Source of the DNA: Dipteris shenzhenensis
Lineage: Eukaryota; Polypodiophyta; Polypodiopsida; Gleicheniales
Length of the DNA: 64,000 nt
NCBI GenBank assembly: GCA_047967505.1
Contig: CM106539.1
Direction: 5' to 3' (one strand)
Shown: positions 22,830 to 34,114 of the stretch, one piece after another
Position numbering within the stretch: position 1 is the first letter of the stretch
How the letters are laid out: every line of letters starts with the position of its first letter
Made by a program: the position numbers and the translations under genes
Notes under the pieces: model-generated
What the model saw: the letters and a program-made list of their open reading frames with translations, nothing else
The model's database searches: none
What the model was told of the DNA's origin: nothing

Positions 22830-23159
22830 TGTTAGAACATGAAGTCAAAGTGAGTGTTTCTAGTGTGTTTTATTGAGTTCTAGAGTAGTACTAGACTACT
22901 TTATATCCTAGTGTGCCACATGTCACTATGGGACTTATCCCATATACATATGACACCTAGAGTGTGTGTGCCTATTCTATAAAGGCATTGTACTTGTCTA
23001 GTCTTGTTATATTAGTCAACATCAAGCTTTATCTACATGTGAGTATTTTGGTTATCATTGCCTTGCACTTGTACTTTCTTTCCATTTTCATTATGCTTTC
23101 CATCTTTCCATTCCGTTCCTCGTGTTAGAGTGATGCTCCCCTCTCCACATGTCCCTTCA
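22830..23159 (+). repeat. Copia B 5' LTR
   Basis: 330 bp, TG...CA ends, with a TATA-like CTATAAAGGC at about 22,977. Only a few substitutions separate it from the 3' LTR, so B inserted fairly recently. Confidence 0.9.
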
Positions 23160-23770
23160 TGTGGTATCAGAGCCATGTTCCAAGCTAGCTCTTTCCCTCC
23201 TTGCTCTTCCAAGAGGTTGAGGTGAGGGAGGCCAATGAAGCTACTCTTCCTCCTCCTTGGAAGGCAGCCCGCCATCTTCTAGTTCCCTTGCCTTTCTTCC
23301 CTCCTAACACCTGTGATCCGTCTACCCGTGAGGAGCTGATATACACCGAAGTTTTGGAGCTGCTGCAAGTTCGTTTTTGGACCTGCTGCAATTTAGTTTC
23401 TTGGAGCTGCTGCAAATTCGTCAGCTCTTGCTTATCCTCGCAGCTCTTCCTCCTGCTGTCCCAAGGCTGCTTCTGCTGCCAATGCAGTTCTAGATCCAGC
23501 CCTTGAGATTGTCATTGCCTCTGCCCTCGCCATCAGCCTTGGATCTGCTGCCCACGCTGCCCTCGGGATTCCCACCAACGACTGCTGCTATCCATGCCTC
23601 ATTTCATGACTCGAAAGTTCCGCCTGTTGTTGCTTCAGTCTACACAGCCTTTCTGCTCGACATCAATGTGAGCCACTGCTGATTCCGCCTGCCCTTCAGC
23701 TCGTGATTATACCTTGAAAATTGTCACATTGGAGTGCCCATTTTTTTGTTACTTCTGTTGGTGGACACGT
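23160..23770 (+). other. Copia B leader (primer site and non-coding interior)
   Basis: Begins with the primer-binding site TGGTATCAGAGCC. The following 600 bp are CT-rich; the 101-residue Leu/Cys-rich frame at 23,201-23,506 shows no gag features. It is cut at 23,770 by the gypsy G1 insertion. Confidence 0.6.
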
Positions 23771-25504
23771 TGATACGGAAAAAAAAGGAAAGACAACCAG
23801 GAATTATGTACTTCACCACGTCAGATAGCTGAGACTTCATAGGGATCAGCTGCAATGTGGGCTCGTAGATGATGAGCTTATGAACCAGGTTTCAAAGCAG
23901 GTGTCTTTATATTAGGCACCGGGACAAACCCCCCACAAAAACTGACTGAACATAGATCACACAGACTCAGAGAGAACCACAAGACTACACAGCCCGAAAC
24001 AGACTGAACTTCCCCCTAAAACTCAGAAAACAGTCAGCCTCAGAATACTATGAACCCACAGCCCACACTCCTAAGCTTCCATCAAGAACAACAGCTCATA
24101 ATTCCTGCAAAACTGCAACAGCGCCTCCTCCTCTCCCTCTCTATCAGTATTCAGAAATCTCCCGCGATCAAATCAACATAAGATCACAACCATGTCAAAG
24201 AGGCTTTCGATTCCTTTAGGATAACTTCTCTTCCCTCACAAAGCAGAAGATCAGTGATTGACGAACATCTGCAGCAAGCATCAATTGCCTAACTCCTTTA
24301 GGACAACCATCATCGATGCAGGTCACGATCCATTGCGCCTTAGCTTGCAATTCCTTGGTCCCTCTCTCTCTTTGCATACGGAGTTCATGGAGTCTCTGTC
24401 GCCCAAAATCCTTCAGCTAGCAGATAACGATACATAGCTATGCCTTAAGCTGTGCTAATCCATAGATCATCACCAACTATGCACAAACCCAACGGAAGAC
24501 ACTTCCAGCAATAGCCTGCTGCCTTCATTTCTCACGGAGAGACTAGCTCACATTTATAGCGTCACCCGCACAACCACGTAGCTTCCTCAATCAGAAAAAA
24601 ACAGAGCCCTTCCATATGATCTCCGCCACAGACCACGATTCTCTGCATCAGCTTACGTGCAAACAACGACTGTCCTACCTACGTAGTAGCTATGCTCAGC
24701 CAACGAACAACAACTTGTAATCTCTGGAGATCCCCAGTGCCAAGGTCTTCTCAGCACACACACCCTCTTTCATCTACGAGAGCCCCCTTCATTTTTCGTC
24801 GTTCAGCCTCCTTTTCTCGGAGCCCCCCTTGCATCGTAGATCCTTCAAGTGTAAAACCGAATCAGCTCCCAGCCGCCATCTCCACATAGCTCCAGCTCAC
24901 AGCCTAGAAGCTCCCCTTCATCCATCACGTAGCCACCTTTGCATGAGCAAGATGCCTTCCCAATCAGTCCAGCCACCTCAGCCTAATTTGCCACCTCATC
25001 AGTGACATTTTACCACTCTCATGACATTTCCCCCAAATCACATTAAATGCACATTTTGGACCTTTAGTCACACAATTCCCACACACATTAGCATGCACAT
25101 TAAAGCTTGCATGCAACCCCGTACACACACATGAAAAGCCCTTTGACATGGACACCATAACATATCAAATTCCTGTAACATGCAAGTGCACATTGACTCA
25201 GGAAAATATAAAAAAACCCTTCATGACTTGACTTTACATGACCCCAAAAACATTTCGCTTGATCACACACTGGACACCGTTGCTCTGGAAGTTTGGTACA
25301 ACCACATTGCATTTCATCATTTCCCATGAAGTCCCTGCAAAACACACTTTATTGTCTCAAAAAACTATACATCAGTCCATCATGCTTGTGAAAGAAAAAT
25401 CCACAAATGCCGAAAGCCCACACCTACCCTAGATGTGTACAACTATGTGCCTACCCTCAGCTATATACAGTGCTCAAAAACTTGATACAGTTTTTGTCGT
25501 ATCA
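23771..25504 (-). repeat. Gypsy G1 3' LTR
   Basis: Ends TGATACG...CGTATCA form a 7-bp inverted repeat. The outer edge lies at 23,771 and the polypurine tract begins at 25,505. It has several short indels relative to the 5' LTR, including a missing repeat of GAACTTAGAACT. Confidence 0.85.
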
Positions 25505-25531
25505 TTTTGCCCACCCCCTGTCTGCAGACAT

Positions 25532-26740
25532 TTATGTCTTGCAGATGGGTGTATATAAGATTTGCATTTCTTTAGAGATATCCTCATCCATGAGGTCTTC
25601 CGGCTTGTCTGGTTTCATCACAGTAGGTCCACAGCTGCCTACACTCATGATCCTATGAAAGTATTTCTTTAGTCTGAAGCCATTGACTCTATTCTTATGT
25701 TGTTGACCATCCAAATCCTCAAGTTGATATGAGCCATTTTTGAATTTCTTCGTCACACGAAAAGATCCATCCCATTTGGTCACAAATTTCTTCTTGAAGG
25801 TAGAATCCAGACTACTGTTGTATCTCAAAACTAGATCACCCTCCTCGATTTTCTTATCCTTGAATTTCCTATTTGCTTTCTTCTGATTCTCCTCTTGAAT
25901 TAAAGCATAATGTTCCACTGCCTTTTGTCTGTCTAGTTGTGCTTCGTGCAAATCCAATAATCGGTTCTGGAAAGAAGAATTTGAATCCTCGTTTATCTTC
26001 AGTAACATCTGTAATGCAGGAATTTCTACTTCCAAGGGTAATAGAGCTTCTTTCCCGTAAACAAGATGAAATGGTGAAAACTGGGTGCCATCTTTTATTG
26101 CAACTCTGTAAGCCCATAAAGCCCAGTGCAAAGCAAGATCCCACTCCTTCTCATAGGTTCTCATGATCTTTCCCATGATATTAGTACACATACCATTAAA
26201 TTTTTCATCCATCCCATTACATTGAGGGTAATAGGGACTTGCATATCTGTGTTTAATCTTCAGCTTACCACATAATAAATCCATCAGTTCACTCCTGGAA
26301 CCTGGACCTCTATCAGAAAGCAACTCCAGTGGTACACCAAATCTACAGCAGATATCCTCATACACAAATTTACATACAGATTTCGCATTGACAGCCTGTA
26401 CTGCTCGTGCTTCAGCCCATCTCGTCAAATAATCCACAGTTGTCAGCACATAACAATTTCCCCTGGCTGTCATGGGTAGAGGACTGATGGCATCTATTTC
26501 CCATTTCTCAAAAATATTATAAGCAAGCATGATATTTCTGAGTTCTGGATGTAAGATCCTCTTACTCATCTGCTGACACTGTAGGCATGACCTGCACCAA
26601 TGTCTTATGTCTCTCTGGAGGGATGGCCACACATACCCTTCTGTAAGTATTTTCCTCAGCATGATTTTGGAAGCAAAATGTCCTCCACATACTCCCTCAT
26701 GATTAGCTTGTAGAATATGAAAGACTTCCTCATGCTAGGG
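25532..26740 (-). pseudogene. Gypsy G1 integrase
   Basis: Mostly open: 376 codons from 26,662. The HHCC finger begins upstream near 26,735 (HILQANHEGVCGGHF) and ends in CRSCLQC. The catalytic core shows WEIDAISPLP (Asp), LLSDRG (Asp) and NGMDEKFNG (Glu). The C-terminal domain has a KFVTKWDGSFRVTKKF block, the GPY/F-module position. A TAG just before the finger (about 26,737) is the nearest lesion. This is the least damaged part of G1. Confidence 0.8.
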
Positions 26741-27080
26741 AATTCTTCTGAGCACCAGATCAGCCCCTTTCATGTAAAGAACATCATCCATCAGACAATA
26801 ATAAGTACAGCTTTTAAAAAATCTGTGTTTTCTTTGTTTCAGAACTTCTTCAGGCACTTTACCAGTTAACAGGAAGCTTTCCTCACAAGCTTATGTCTCC
26901 CTTCCTTTGTATAAGAGCTCCTCCTACTGCATCAACATAAGCTGCTGTAATTTCCTGCGCAGCATCATGTGCATTTACATTCTTACCTCTTTCAATATGC
27001 TGGAGTGTCCAGGCATCCAATTGATTTAATAGTTTCTTCACCGTGCTTATCCATCTCTTCAAATGAACATGCTTAACCTT

Positions 27081-27689
27081 CTAGACACCTAAAATTTGCT
27101 TCACAACCAATAGAGCATCTCCCTTAATCATAAGTCTCTTTATCCCCAGACTAATGCATACTTTCAAACCTTCGAAGAGGGCTGCATATTCAGCTTCATT
27201 ATTACTGCTGGCTTCGAGTTGAATTCCCATTTTCCGAATCTCATTTCCTCCAGGATCATAAATGACAATTCCTCCTGTACTTTTATTTAAACTTTTTTTG
27301 TAAGATCCATCAAAGTGTAAAACAAATGCATCCTCTAGTACTTTTTCTTCATTCATGTTAGTGTTCTTCTCCACATCTTCAACTAAAATAGGTCCTTCCT
27401 TATAGGTGAGGAGATCAGCCAAGGAAGCTCTGGTAGAGTTCTCAACCAAGAAGGTAAAAGAGTACTCCTGTAACTCTACTATCCATTTAATCATGCTCCT
27501 GGAGATGTTTGTACTATTCAACATATGAGGCAGTAGTGAACATGAGGTGAGAATCACAAAAGGCCTGGACAATAGATAAGACCGAAATCTCCTACAAGCA
27601 TACAAGAGGCTAGCCAGGACCAATTCAGCCGCTGAATACTTTCTTTCTACTTCACTCTTCACCCTGCTGGCATAATAAACTGGCCTCAT
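27081..27689 (-). pseudogene. Gypsy G1 RNase H plus second RNase H
   Basis: 202 codons. Residues 1-90 are the end of the normal gypsy RNase H (YYASRVKSEVERKYSAAELVL, then SRSMIKWIVELQEYSF). Residues about 125-202 form a second RNase H with FDGSYKKS (first Asp), a Gly-Gly-Ile-Val-Ile-Tyr strand, SSNNEAEYAAL (Glu) and IKGDALLVV (Asp). All three of these catalytic acids are present. The frame ends in a stop at 27,081 before the last helix and final acid. Confidence 0.8.
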
Positions 27690-27707
27690 ATATCTGGAAC
27701 CCTCTCC

Positions 27708-28870
27708 CTACTGCAGAAGAATAGCACCAATAGCATCTGGTCCTACAGATGGATTCACATAAAAAGTCCTGGAATAATCTGGTGGCTTTACACTTGAAAT
27801 ATGAGTCAAGGATTCCTTAACTGCCTCAAACACCTCTTCACTCTTTGTCGTCCATTTCAGAGGCTTAGATTTTACCACCTGCTGAAGAGGATACAAAATC
27901 TGAGATAACATATGAATAAATCTCGACAGATACTTCACCTTCTGGAGAAAGGTATGCAACTGCTTGGTATTCTCAGGAGAGGACATCATAACTAAAGCTT
28001 TTACTTTACCTGGATCCGGCTCAATCCCATTCTCAGATACAATATGCCCCAATATTTTAATGTTGGTCTGAGCTAACTGAGTCTTCTTAGGATTTAATTG
28101 ACCACCATTATTATCAATCTCATAGAATACCTGATCCAGCTTTCCACAGTACTCCCTTCTTCCACTGTACACACAGATGTCATCAATAAACACTTTACAA
28201 AATTTATCTAGGAAGGGTGATAAAATCAGATCTGAATTCTCCTAATAGTGCGAGGGGCCGTTGGTAACTCCAAAAGGCATTTTCCTGTAACAAAAACAGC
28301 CCCAGGGGGTAATGAAGGTAGTCTTGATTTGATCTTCCTGGGCTATGGCTATCTGGAAGTGCCCTGAATATCCGTCACACAAGCTGTACATTTCATGACC
28401 CGCCACTTTATCAAGAATATCATCCAGAAAAGGCAGAGGATAGTGGTTTCTCTTTGTCACTGCATTCAGAGGTTTGTAATCAACACAGACTCTCCATTTG
28501 TCTACACCTTTTGGCACTATGACCACAGGACTTATCCAATCAGAGTGAACTACAGGATAAATTATTCATGCCTTGAGAAGCTTATCTACCTCTTCCTTCA
28601 GCACATCTCTCTGTTCCGGGCTTAATCTCCTTATTTTCAGAAAAACAGGTTTGGCACCTTCAGCTCAATCCTCAGAGGCTTCCCTTTAAATCCCCTGATC
28701 TCCTTATAAGAGGTGATAAACAAATTGGGGTATTTCTGCAACATCTTCAAATATTCTTCTTTCTCCTCAACATTGAGATCAGGATTCAATGATTGCTCAA
28801 TCAACACCTGGGTTGATTCTTGAGAACATTTGGGCTGCATTAAATCCTTGATAACCTCAAACCTATCCAC
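27708..28870 (-). pseudogene. Gypsy G1 reverse transcriptase
   Basis: Three minus-strand segments: an RT leader (28,637-28,870), palm (28,242-28,526) with WRVCVDYKPLNAVT and YRKMPFGVTNGPSHY, and the catalytic block FIDDICVY (28,193 downward) with GHIVSENGIEPDPGKV and the thumb to 27,708. FxDD is intact but TNGPSHY replaces the usual CNAPATF, and stops separate the segments. Confidence 0.8.
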
Positions 28871-28949
28871 CTCTTCCTCACAAAATCAACCTGTGAATCC
28901 TCATCTACCAAATCCACCAATGCTATTGTTCCTTCATCACTTTCTGAAG

Positions 28950-29483
28950 TCACCGAGCTCTCATCCTCGCAGGCATCACATGACAATCCACTCGACATGA
29001 AACACCGAATGCCTCAACCTCCAGACCAGGTACTATCCCTAAAGTCTTCACCTTGGAGTGGTTTGCCATTCTGATGCGATAACTAGAGGAGCGGGATATC
29101 TTCAGTCCTAATCTTTCCACACAAGCCTGGGTAATCACACAAATCTGTGCACCTCCATCTATATAGGCCTTTCCAAAACCCTTTCCTTTATGCGAGGCTT
29201 CTACAGCAGGTAAAAGATCCGGCAACTCTGAGACAGACATCAGCTTAATTGTATCTTTATGAGAGTTCCTCTTTGCTGGATTTACAGCAGCCCACCTCCA
29301 TTCTTTTTTAAGCTTTGGGAATAGACCAATCATTTGGGCAAATGTAATGTCCGGTTTCCTCGCTGAAAGATCTTCCACTAAATCATAATCTCCCTGCTCC
29401 TTCCCCATGGGAAAATCTGCAGTTCTGTACTTCCTTCTGGGCTTTCTGGGCTTCCTGCTCTTCTTCTTTTGGTAGGTCATCAT
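28950..29483 (-). pseudogene. Gypsy G1 protease region
   Basis: 177 codons on the minus strand. The retropepsin active site reads AYIDGGAQICVIT, with Asp-Gly-Gly instead of Asp-Ser/Thr-Gly, followed by the LGLKI strand. G2 has the same DGG, and this variant is familiar in plant gypsy elements. Before it lies a basic segment (KKKSRKPRKPRRKYR) and a conserved-looking 'SARKPDITFAQMIGLFP' linker. The frame ends before the flap and second-strand blocks are clear. Confidence 0.7.
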
Positions 29484-29487
29484 CTCC

Positions 29488-30600
29488 TCAGACTACTTCC
29501 CCTTCTTTGCACTCGGACCAACCTCCTCTTCTCTCTCTTTCTTTCTTTCTTTCTTTCTTCCCTAATGGCATGACATCTTTAACTTCCTCCAACTCCAACA
29601 AGCCAAATGTAACTGCCTTACCTTTCCCTTTCTCTTCTGTAGTGGCTTTACAGATTCCAGAGGTACTAGGCTGACCTGCATCTTTTACTTCTACACTATG
29701 ATCAGTCACCCTATCATTTAACCCTGTTGGCAATGGATAAACATCACCTCCAGCACGAGGAGGCTTATCACAGTGTGTGCTGTAATGTCCCCACTCCACA
29801 ATTAAAGCATTGGACACAAGGTGCAAATGACCCTTGACCTCGTCTTGCCTACCACGGGCCTGAATTATTTGAAGAAGGCATGCTGCCTCTGCCATAACCA
29901 CCCGATGATCTACCTCTTCCCCTACCGTTCATCAAATTCAAACTCAAACTCTTCATAAGCTCCGACATTTCATGAATTTCTTCTTTTATATTCTCCTCCT
30001 TCTTGACTTCTGGCTTCTGTATTTCTGGCTTCACATGAGAGATAATTTCAGGCACATGCTGAACCATTGGCATCTCCTGCATCATTTGTGACAATCTTAT
30101 CTGCTTCCTCTCCTTCTCTTTTGCTACCCTGAGAGCATCCTCATAAGTGACCAGCTCTTTACATTCAATCTTTATCCTAATCTCCGGCTTCAGACCAGCA
30201 ACAAACCTATCCTTTTTTACGACTCTGGGAGGAATTCCACAACACAGTGAACTTACCAATATACTCATCCACTAGCTGAGTCGGCTGTTGCTGCAATAAA
30301 CATAGCTCTCTCCAAATGCCATCAGGATCTCTAACACACATAAACCTGTTCAGGAAAGCTATCCTCACCTCTGGATAAGTTGGGTTTCTGTGAGCACCCT
30401 GATCATCTCGCATCCTTGCAGAGAAAGTCTGCAGCTAAGTTCTCGCTTCTCCCAATAGACAAAAGGATAGAATCTGAAGGACTTCTGGAGCATTCCTGTC
30501 TTAAATAAGAGCTGTGAACTCCAAGCACTCTAAAAACCTCTCTGGGTCTTCATTGGGCAGCCCGTGAAATCGAGGAAATTCATGAGCCATCTCTCCTCTT
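29488..30600 (-). pseudogene. Gypsy G1 gag
   Basis: Minus-strand reading starts near 30,600 with MAHEFPRFHGLPNEDPERFL and continues as the gypsy capsid (FLNRF...LCLLQQQPTQLVDEY), then FVAGLKPEIRIKIECKELVT, a Gly/Arg-rich stretch and a zinc knuckle split between two frames near 29,790-29,820 (...GHYSTHCDKPP). Stops near 30,510 and 30,440 and at least two frameshifts break it. Gag forms the particle and binds RNA. Confidence 0.7.
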
Positions 30601-30672
30601 GACTAACTTATCTCAAACACACTTCCAACTAGAAATACCACCCAACCTCTTCTGGGAAGAAAACAAAAATAA

Positions 30673-30888
30673 TCATTTTACTGAAGAAAACTTACCCTGC
30701 ATCTGACTGGCATTCTTCTTCCTAAGAGCAACCACTTTCAAAGCCTTTTGAACCTTAGCACGGAGACGTATCACCTGAAGTTCAACATCAAGGCATCTAT
30801 CTCTTCTGTGTCCACACTCCCCACATAACTCACAATGAATCACTCTCATGCGAGGCTTTGTCTTCATAGTTTCAATCCCTAACCACAC
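30673..30888 (-). CDS. Small CCHC ORF upstream of gypsy G1 gag
   Basis: 71 codons on the minus strand between the primer site and gag. It carries CELCGECGHRRDRC, a complete C-x2-C-x4-H-x4-C knuckle at about residues 19-32, followed by a basic helix rich in Arg/Lys/Val. Tat/Ogre elements are known to have an extra ORF before gag. Whether this is that ORF, a piece of a longer broken one, or a displaced gag knuckle cannot be decided here. G1's own gag has a separate, frame-broken knuckle. Confidence 0.5.
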   Translation of the reverse strand: MWLGIETMKTKPRMRVIHCELCGECGHRRDRCLDVELQVIRLRAKVQKALKVVALRKKNASQMQGKFSSVK

Positions 30889-30994
30889 AGAAATTCAAGC
30901 AACATTCCCCAGCCAATTCTTCTGGGCCATTTTGTCTTGAGTACCCAATCTCAATTCAAAACTCCTCCTGTCCCCAACAGGATCGCCAAAAAGA

Positions 30995-32727
30995 TGATAA
31001 GGAAAAAAAAGGAAAGACAACCAGGAATTATGTACTTCACCATGTCAGATAGCTAAGACTTCATAGGGATTAGCTGCAATGTGGGCTCGTAGATGATGAG
31101 CTTATGAACCAGGTTTCAGAGCAGGTGTCTTTATATTAGGCACCGGGACAAACCCCCCACAAAAACTGACTGAACATAGATCACACAGACTCAGAGAGAA
31201 CCAAAAGACTACACAGCCCGAAACAGACTGAACTTAGAACTGAACTTCCCCCTAAAACTCAGAAAACAGTCAGCCTCAGAATACTATGAACCTACAGCCC
31301 ACACTCCTAAGCTTCCATCAAGAACAACAGCTCATAATTCCTGCAAAACTGCAACAGCGCCTCCTCCTCTCCCTCGCTATCAGTATTCAGAAATCTCCCG
31401 CGATCAAATCAACATAAGATCACAACCATGTCAAAGAGGCTTTCGATTCCTTTAGGATAACTTCTCTTCCCTCACAAAGCAGAAGATCAGTGATTGACGA
31501 ACATCTGCAGCAAGCATCAATTGCCTAACTCCTTTAGGACAACCATCATCGATGCAGGTCACGATCCATTGCGCCTTAGCCTGCAATTCCTTGGTCCCTC
31601 TATCTCTTTGCATACGGAGTTCATGGAGTCTCTGTCGCCCAAAATCCTTCAGCTAGCAGATAACGATACACAGCTATGCCTTAAGCTGTGCTAATCCATA
31701 GATCATCACCAACTATGCACAAACCCAATGAAAGACACTTTCAGCAATAGCCCTGCTGCCTTCATTTCTCACGGAGAGACTAGCTCACATTTATAGCATC
31801 ACCCGCACAGCCACGTAGCTTCCTCAATCAGAGCCTTTCCATATGATCTCCGCCAGACCACGATTCTTTGCATCAGCTTACGTGCAAATGACGACTGTCC
31901 TACCTACGTAGTAGCTATGCTCAGCCAACGAACAATAGCTCGTAATCTCTGGAGATCCCCAGCGCCAAGGTCTTCTCAACGCACACACCCTCTTTCATCT
32001 ACGAGAGCCCCCTTCATTTTTCGTCGTTCAGCCTCCTCTTCTCGGAGCCCCCCTTGCATCGTAGATCCTTCCAGCGTAAAACTGAATCAGCTCCCAGCCG
32101 CCATCTCCACGTAGCTCCAGCTCACAGCCTAGAAGCTCCCCTTCATCCATCACGTAGCCACCTTTGCATGAGCAGGATGCCTTCCCAATCAGTCCAGCCA
32201 CCTCAGCCTAATTTTCCACCTCATCAGTGACATTTTACCACTCTCAAGACATTTCCCCCAAGTCACATTAAATGCACATTTTGGACCTTTAGTCACACAA
32301 TTCCCACACACATTAGCATGCACATTAAAGCTTGCATGCAACCCCGTACACACACATGAAAAGCCCTTTGACATGGACACCATAACATATCAAATTCCTG
32401 TAACATGCAAGTGCACATTGACTCAGGAAAATATAATAAAACCCTTCATGACTTGACTTTACATGACCCCAGAAACATTTCGCTTGATCACACACTGGAC
32501 ACCATTGCTCTGGAAGTCTGGTACAACCACATTGCATTTCATCATTTCCCATGAAGTCCCTGCAAAACACACTTTATTGTCTCAAAACCATACATCAATC
32601 CATCATGCTTGTGAAAGAAAAATCCACAAATGCCAAAAGCCCACACCTACCCTAGATGTGTACAACTATGTGCCTACCCACAGCTATATACAGTGCTCAA
32701 AAACTTGATACAGATTTTGGCCTTTCA
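30995..32727 (-). repeat. Gypsy G1 5' LTR
   Basis: Near-identical to 23,771-25,504 except for its last 15 plus-strand bases (the start of the LTR in element orientation), where only about 11 of 15 match. The primer site lies just to its left. Confidence 0.85.
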
Positions 32728-33784
32728 ACGTATCTAAAAGCGGCCTTTCCTAATTTCTGCCCTATTTTGGGATAAAAATTGGGGCTTTTGTTCTTTGAAG
32801 GTTCCTAAGTGCTGTGGGCAGACACTCCTTCAAGAAATTTTGAATTCTGGGAAGCCTAATTGTCTGCTTAACCCTAATTTTGCAGATTTAGGACTTTTAT
32901 GCTTTCTGTATCCCTTCAGGTCTATTGAAGTCCCCAGCATGTAAATCATTTGGGGATTTTCAAATTCATGTAAATTTATCACTATTTTGCCCATTCACTT
33001 GGGAATTTTGCCCCATTTGGGCATAAGTGCATTTGAGCCTCCACCTTGACATTGATTATTTGATCGGTGCCTGAGGTACTTGGCATTGATCGACTTTCCG
33101 ATTGCTTGTGATATCTAAGGCCTCTACTTCGACTTTTGTGTGACTCTCACTTCGACACGTTGAGAGTCATGCGGTGATCGCTCCGCGGGCTTCATCGACA
33201 TCTTTAGGGGGCATTCTTCCCATATATAAGGAAGAATGTGCACACTTGCATGCAACAACTATGCGGAGGACATCTCTTGTACAAATAGATTTTTATTTAT
33301 GCTATAGCTTGATGTATTTTGGGGTCCTCTGCCCTGGGTAGTCCCCCTAAAACGATATGTATTGGATTTCATTGAGTCTATAATTGTACTCAGCCTTGGA
33401 TAGTCCTCCTAAGTTGATGTTATTTCACTTCTTGAGTTGTGTGTGGCTTCTTACCTGATTTACGGTCATGAAGCCATGGGGGATGTATCGAGAAGGAGTC
33501 CTTCCATTGATGAGTTTTCCATTTTTGAGCCTTTGAGACATGCTTGGTAGAGCCTCTGAGCCTTTTGAGCCATGCTCTCCAGCCTCTGAACCATGCTCTT
33601 AGTCTTTTGCATCCATGCATGTTGGGCCTCTGAGCCATGCTACAGTGAGCCTTTGAGTCTATTGTACCATGTTCACTAGTCTCTGAGCCATGCACACTTT
33701 CCTCTGAGATTGCATAGGCTATAGTTGGCCATCATAGGATGTGGCTTCTATCCTCTATTCTCTCCCCTTTCCTTCATGGGGGGA
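32728..33784 (+). other. Copia B 3' interior with imperfect repeats
   Basis: Resumes copia B after gypsy G1. It contains a TATATAAGG box (33,222-33,232) and, at 33,530-33,720, degenerate repeats of GCCTCTGAGCCATGCTC. The same kind of repeats precede the LTR at 6600-6730. No coding motif. Confidence 0.6.
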
Positions 33785-34114
33785 TGTTAGAACATGAAGT
33801 CAAAGTGAGTGTTTCTAGTGTGTTTTATTGAGTTCTAGAGTAGTACTAGACTACTTTATATCCTAGTGTGCCACATGTCACTATGGGACTTATCCCATAT
33901 ACATATGACACCTAGAGTGTGTGTGCCTATTCTATAAAGGCATTGTACTTGTCTAGTCTTGTTATATTAGTCAACATCAAGCTTTATCTACATGTGAGTA
34001 TTTTGGTTATCATTGCCTTGCACTTGTACTTTCTTTCCATTTTCATTATGCTTTCCATCTTTCCATTCCGTTCCTAGTGTTAGAGTGATGCTTCCCTCTC
34101 CACATGTCCCTTCA
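33785..34114 (+). repeat. Copia B 3' LTR
   Basis: 330 bp matching 22,830-23,159, preceded by the purine tract and followed by GTTTT, the second copy of the target duplication. Confidence 0.9.

Larger units (their letters stand above)
23771..32727 (-). mobile_element. Gypsy element G1 (Tat-like, dual RNase H), minus strand
   Basis: About 8.96 kb nested in copia B. LTRs at 23,771-25,504 (3') and 30,995-32,727 (5'), about 1.73 kb each and highly similar; flanks share ACGT. On the minus strand a purine tract (AGACAGGGGGTGGGCAAAA) abuts the 3' LTR. A primer-site-like TTGGCGATCCTGTTGGGGAC follows the 5' LTR after a short TCTTT spacer. Coding order on the minus strand: small CCHC ORF, gag, protease, RT, RNase H, second RNase H, integrase. 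The second, archaeal-type RNase H after the normal one is the hallmark of the plant Tat/Ogre lineage. All coding regions carry stops or frameshifts. Confidence 0.85.
22830..34114 (+). mobile_element. Copia-type element B, non-autonomous, split by gypsy G1
   Basis: Two 330-bp LTRs (22,830-23,159; 33,785-34,114) are nearly identical and start TGTTAGAACATGAAG. Target duplication GTTTT is at 22,825-22,829 and 34,115-34,119. The primer site TGGTATCAGAGCC at 23,162 matches the initiator-Met tRNA site of plant copia elements, and a purine tract CATGGGGGGA precedes the 3' LTR. After subtraction of the nested gypsy (23,771-32,727) the interior is only about 1.67 kb and contains no gag, protease, integrase or RT motif. 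The element would therefore depend on a helper copia. The 3' tail resembles 6343-7139. Confidence 0.85.

Noticed and set aside
23201-23506. 101-residue Leu/Cys-rich frame in the copia B leader as gag
   Set aside because: No copia gag block or zinc knuckle; the composition follows CTGCTG-type low complexity.
25873-26166. Opposed frames within the G1 integrase
   Set aside because: They are shadows of the integrase frame, which has the complete catalytic Asp-Asp-Glu set.
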